Origin: Alloenteromonas sp963588055
Lineage (GTDB): Bacteria > Bacillota_I > Bacilli_A > RFN20 > CAG-826
DNA length: 64,000 bases
Direction: 5' to 3'
Assembly: GCA_963588055.1 (NCBI GenBank)
Contig: CAVAGB010000004.1
Location: 34,879-98,878, forward strand
Under the pieces are notes generated by a model. The model did not search any database. It had not been told where the DNA came from and worked only from the letters and a program-made list of their open reading frames with translations. Position numbers and translations under genes: made by a program. Positions 57,501 to 64,000 of this stretch are shown piece by piece (position 1 is the stretch's first letter; every line of letters starts with the position of its first letter).

Positions 57501-58402
57501 TCGTCCAGAAGAGGAAGATCTCCGAGGGCGACAAGATGTCCGGGCGCCACGGCAACAAAGGCGTCATCTCCAAGATCCTGCCGGTCGAGGACATGCCTTT
57601 CTTAGCCGACGGCACCCCGATCGACATCCTCCTCTCCCCGATGGGCGTCCCTTCCCGTATGAACATCGGCCAGATCCTCGAAGTCCACTTGGGCCTTGCC
57701 TGCCGCAAGCTCCAAATGAGAGTCGCCACCCCCGTCTTCGACGGCGTGAGCAACGAGGAGCTGTTCGACATCATGAAGAAAGCCGGGCTCAGCGAAGACG
57801 GCAAGACCGTCCTCTACGACGGGCAAACCGGCGAGCCCTTCTCCGAGCGCATCTCCGTCGGCGTCCAGTACATGATCAAACTCGTGCACATGGTCGACGA
57901 CAAACTGCACGCCCGCGCCACCGGGCCTTATTCCCTGGTCACGCAGCAGCCTCTTGGCGGCAAAGCGCAGAACGGCGGTCAGAGGTTCGGCGAGATGGAG
58001 GTCTGGGCCCTCGAAGCTTATGGGGCGGCCCACATCCTCCAGGAGATGCTCACCATCAAGTCCGACGATAGAGTTGGCAGAAGGAAGACCTACGAAGCCA
58101 TCATCAAGCAGACCGCAATCCCGAAGCCCGGGATGCCGGAAGCCTTCAAAGTCCTCGTCAAGGAACTCAAAGGCCTCTGCCTCAACGTCGATCTATATAA
58201 GAAGGATGGCTCCAAGATCGACCTCGACGAGCTGACCAGACAAGCCCTCATCGAGGAGAAGAAAGTCAATTCTTCCATCCGCAACGCCATGTCCCCGAAG
58301 GAAGAGGAACAGGATCCCGCCGCCACCGTCGAAGTCGCTTCCGAGATGGTTGAGGAAGAGGGATTCTCCGTCTCCGACCGCCTTCCCGGCAACGAAGAAT
58401 GA
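54593..58402 (+). CDS. rpoB: DNA-directed RNA polymerase subunit beta
   Basis: 1,269 residues. It contains the fork and rifampicin region SSQLSQFMDQVNPLAELTNK (about 500-519), the RRISALGPGGLTRDRA segment, and C-terminal GKISEGDKMSGRHGNKGV-type and QPLGGKAQNGGQRFGEMEVWALEAYGA parts. At the position matching E. coli His526 the residue is Asn518 (codon AAC 56144-56146), while the Asp516- and Ser531-equivalents are normal. It is followed by rpoC after 19 bases. Confidence 0.98.
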   Translation: MPQEEKFDHQLLSYKDPNGIPYAVGANGRINFSKISGKLPLPYLVEIQTDSYRWFLKQGLDEAFREVFPIYSFSNKIRIEYVSSRLEEPKYTPLECKAGDLTYSSKIKVMLRLFLENGEMKDAEVFMGELPLMTESGTFIVNGAERVIVSQIIRSPGAYFQDTLDKSGTHIYNGEIIPGHGTWLQFESDLKGVLYVRIDRQRKMPATTLFKALGIDKEDSLTELFGKSDNMLATIKKDDNIKSCAGALIDIFQKLKPGEPVTPEGSVDFLVAKFFDEKRYNLGPAGRFKYAQKLGLYERLPGRVLAEDLIDSHQDVEGATRDDTGHLFNADGELIMPVTLFEKGHKLTKEEVDSLRDSEFFERGNYEKKIKVNEKVDNNSIVNIVHVYANDKEGEDVVPMVGTDLNLTLNRVTISDMVACFSYFCDIQSGLGSTDDIDHLGNRRIRCVGELLQEQFRKGLAKMTKTVQQRMSISDFESMTPQSLVNIRPLTSSIREFFSSSQLSQFMDQVNPLAELTNKRRISALGPGGLTRDRASMEVRDVHYTHYGRICPIESPEGQNIGLINNLACYAKINQYGFIETPYREVLHMDDGRSFVVEGDYKDNGEVEYKAKYLSADAERNHYIAEANIRLGEACHLKDLYPSVDHDSLVKEILDDKVVARHDEDNLETEKEKVDYVDVSPRQIVSIAAASIPFLDHDDATRALMGANMQRQALPLLSPEIPYVGTGMEQLIARDSGLAVVAAKDGEVTYMDSKTIKTKAGKEVTTYDLQKFDRTNNGTCMNQTPIVHVGDKVKKGDIIADGPAMRHGELALGHNVLVAYMTWHGYNYEDAIIMSERMVKDDVYTSIHIEKYELECRDTKLGNEEITRDVPNVGEEAKAFLDERGIIIPGAEVKEGDILVGKITPKGQTEPTPEEKLLMAIFAEKAKEGKDSSLRVPHGGAGIVHAVKIFSRKNKDPLPPGVNTVVRVYIVQKRKISEGDKMSGRHGNKGVISKILPVEDMPFLADGTPIDILLSPMGVPSRMNIGQILEVHLGLACRKLQMRVATPVFDGVSNEELFDIMKKAGLSEDGKTVLYDGQTGEPFSERISVGVQYMIKLVHMVDDKLHARATGPYSLVTQQPLGGKAQNGGQRFGEMEVWALEAYGAAHILQEMLTIKSDDRVGRRKTYEAIIKQTAIPKPGMPEAFKVLVKELKGLCLNVDLYKKDGSKIDLDELTRQALIEEKKVNSSIRNAMSPKEEEQDPAATVEVASEMVEEEGFSVSDRLPGNEE

Positions 58403-58421
58403 AGAAAGCGAGGAATGAACA

Positions 58422-62510
<4,089 letters not shown>

Positions 62511-62521
62511 ATCTTCTACTG

Positions 62522-62550
62522 GCCCGCTTCCGAGAGGGGGCGGGCTTTTC
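62522..62550 (+). terminator. rpoBC terminator
   Basis: GCCCGC (62522-62527) pairs with GCGGGC (62540-62545), extended by CT/GG pairs in the loop, followed by TTTTC. Confidence 0.85.
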
Positions 62551-62595
62551 TAATGGGCTATAGCCGTGCGGAGCTTCAATTGAGGCGATTGGGGA

Positions 62596-63942
62596 TTAAG
62601 CCTGCGCGGGTTTTTTCTCGCCCGCTTCTTCCTCTTCGTCCCAACCTTCGTCTAGGCATTTGAGCATCTCTTCGAAGGCGCGGTCCGTCTTCAATTGCTC
62701 GGAGCTCAGCTCGACATTTACTTTGCCCTCCTGAATGTAAGGGGCGAAGTAATGACGGTAGAAAAGGAAATCCAAATAGGTGTTCACGTAGATCTTCTTG
62801 GAGACCACCAGCTTCTCTAGGCTCTCGGTGAGATGCTCGACGAGGTCATCGAAAGGATGGGATCCTAAAGGCGTGCCGATGGAGCTGACGTGGATGTAGC
62901 CGCTTTCGTGGTCGCAGATGAGCGCGAGATAGGTGAAGCGGACGACCCTCTCATCGTATCCTGGAACCGAGGCATAGCCGGGCATGCATCTGAGGGTGGC
63001 GTCGAAAACCCCGCCTTTCTTGAATTTCAAAGGAGCGTCGAGGAAGGCGATGTCATCGAAATCGTAAGGGAGCTTGCCATTGAAAGATTCGTGGGGGTCG
63101 AATTCGAAGGCCACGGCCTTCTCGCCTATGAGGTAGACGTCGTAGAAGCAGTTGTCTCTGAGCTTGCCTTCTGGGGAGATGGAGAATTTAGCCATCTCCT
63201 TGTTGGCGCATCTTAGATAGCTAAGCCCGCGGAGGGCGATGGATTTGGGAAGGTAGGAGCGCATGATGGTGCCCGTGTGGAGATAGGCGGAGGTGAGGTG
63301 ATCATGGCATTTATAAGGGTCTTTGCAGCCGGGCATGGGCATGCCTTCTGGGTCCTGCTCGAAATAGAAAGAGAGCATCGTCGAGAGGGCGTTGCTCATC
63401 GCGGGCTCCATTCCAATTCTTTCCTGGTTTTGGATCAAAAGGAAATTGTCCCCATAGAAATCGCTGGGGTAGAAGCTCACCCCGAAGACGTTCCCCGCGT
63501 TGCCTAGGATCGTCATCATGATGGGCTCATAGTCCGCGTTGATGCGGAAAAGGACCATGTCGCAGTATTTCCTCTCGTAATGCTTGGATTCGAAGGCGAG
63601 CAGCTCTTTCTTGATTTGGCGGTAGAGCTCAGGCTCCGCCTCAATTTCCTGCATCGCGAAATCCTCCGCGAAACGGGTCACGTTCTCGCTCATGGCCAGG
63701 CGGAATTCTTCAAACCATTCCTTCTCCAGGCCATTGTCCTCAATGAGGGGGTTCCATACCTTCGCCGAGCAAGAAGAGGGCAATTCGGGGAAGGCGCCGG
63801 GGTGCTTGCTCATGAAGTTCTTCCTCGCCGTCTCCCAGCACTTCTTCGCGCCGGATAAACAAGCGATGTCGCTTTTCGCAGCGCTTTCGTTTATCTCCTT
63901 GCGGGTTTCTAGAAGCTTGCTTTCCGAGATGGAATAGAGCAC
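62596..63942 (-). CDS. Uncharacterised 448-residue acidic protein
   Basis: Starts at GTG 63942 (VLYSISESKLLETRKEI in direct reading). Features: a helical N-terminal third, several Cys/His (GCKDPYKCHDHLTSAYLH), beta-rich middle (FDATLRCMPGYASVPGYDERVVRFTYLAL-type, split) and an acidic C-terminus (DEGWDEEEEAGEKKPAQA). No membrane segment. I recognise no family. It may be co-transcribed with the frame ending at 63958. Confidence 0.65.
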   Translation of the reverse strand: MLYSISESKLLETRKEINESAAKSDIACLSGAKKCWETARKNFMSKHPGAFPELPSSCSAKVWNPLIEDNGLEKEWFEEFRLAMSENVTRFAEDFAMQEIEAEPELYRQIKKELLAFESKHYERKYCDMVLFRINADYEPIMMTILGNAGNVFGVSFYPSDFYGDNFLLIQNQERIGMEPAMSNALSTMLSFYFEQDPEGMPMPGCKDPYKCHDHLTSAYLHTGTIMRSYLPKSIALRGLSYLRCANKEMAKFSISPEGKLRDNCFYDVYLIGEKAVAFEFDPHESFNGKLPYDFDDIAFLDAPLKFKKGGVFDATLRCMPGYASVPGYDERVVRFTYLALICDHESGYIHVSSIGTPLGSHPFDDLVEHLTESLEKLVVSKKIYVNTYLDFLFYRHYFAPYIQEGKVNVELSSEQLKTDRAFEEMLKCLDEGWDEEEEAGEKKPAQA

Positions 63943-63957
63943 TTCCTTGGAAGGATG

Positions 63958-64000
63958 CTAGATGAGCCTATTGATGATGTCGTCGATGTCTATCATATGG
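63958..64000 (-). CDS. Partial frame at window edge
   Basis: An open frame on the minus strand reads HMIDIDDIINRLI before TAG at 63958-63960 and is open at the window edge. It is probably the last codons of a gene that starts beyond the window, just upstream of the 62596 gene. Too short to identify. Confidence 0.4.
   Translation of the reverse strand, partial: HMIDIDDIINRLI

Overview
The window comes from an anaerobic, low-redundancy member of the Bacilli/Firmicutes, probably a gut lineage near Erysipelotrichales and the free-living relatives of Mollicutes. Support comes from Firmicutes gene order (gdpP-rplI-dnaB; cysS, rlmB and a SigH-type sigma next to rpmG-secE-nusG; rplKAJL-rsmC-rpoBC), an AddAB-type recombination nuclease, and a bifurcating [FeFe] hydrogenase. 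TGA is used as a normal stop (often overlapping the next start, as ATGA or TGATG) and Trp is TGG, so this is genetic code 11 and not the Mycoplasma code. The lineage assignment is inference.

Layout. 0-1.75 kb: a RelB/DinJ-type antitoxin (frameshifted here, cut by the window edge) and an AlbA_2 regulator gene framed by two perfect 43-bp repeats. 1.8-11.2 kb: housekeeping run gdpP-rplI-dnaB-walJ-rlmH (overlapping starts), a Cof-type phosphatase and several uncharacterised genes. 11.2-11.7 kb: tmRNA. 12-13.1 kb: membrane protein of unknown role. 13.2-17.1 kb (minus): hypB, a 981-residue Fe-S/flavin oxidoreductase, hypA. 17.5-24.2 kb: MFS and MATE transporters, a GH13 glucosidase, mgsA, nagB and two small membrane proteins. 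24.3-28.1 kb: an Old-Yellow-Enzyme/FadH-type reductase with the two-subunit aconitase-X dehydratase. 28.2-34.6 kb: addB-addA. 34.8-39 kb: hydC-hydB-hydA. 39-42.5 kb (minus): gph, sigH, rlmB, cysS. 42.9-62.5 kb: the rpmG-secE-nusG / rplK-rplA-rplJ-rplL-rsmC-rpoB-rpoC superoperon, split between nusG and rplK by an 8-kb accessory block (DUF4143 ATPase, MgtC, hypothetical, phosphodiesterase, DUF234 ATPase, ArsR-ZntA). The end carries an uncharacterised minus-strand gene.

How parts work together. HydABC would oxidise ferredoxin plus NADH to make H2. The 981-residue protein in the hypBA operon looks like an additional NAD(P)H/ferredoxin-type electron-transfer enzyme. The reductase plus AcnX pair reads as a dehydrate-then-reduce module. 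AddAB processes double-strand breaks.

Most unusual features. (1) Three accessory genes of the AlbA_2/DUF4143/DUF234 kind each carry a private, regularly phased repeat array at the promoter (33-bp, 65-bp or 43-bp units), and two of the three carry the same array again after the stop codon; further arrays sit alone elsewhere. (2) About eleven genes have a -10 box 6-9 bases before the start codon, predicting leaderless mRNAs. (3) Ribosomal protein L11 lacks four residues of its otherwise near-invariant proline-rich linker. (4) RpoB has Asn at the rifampicin position equivalent to E. coli His526. (5) The tmRNA tag is long and ends ALA instead of ALAA.
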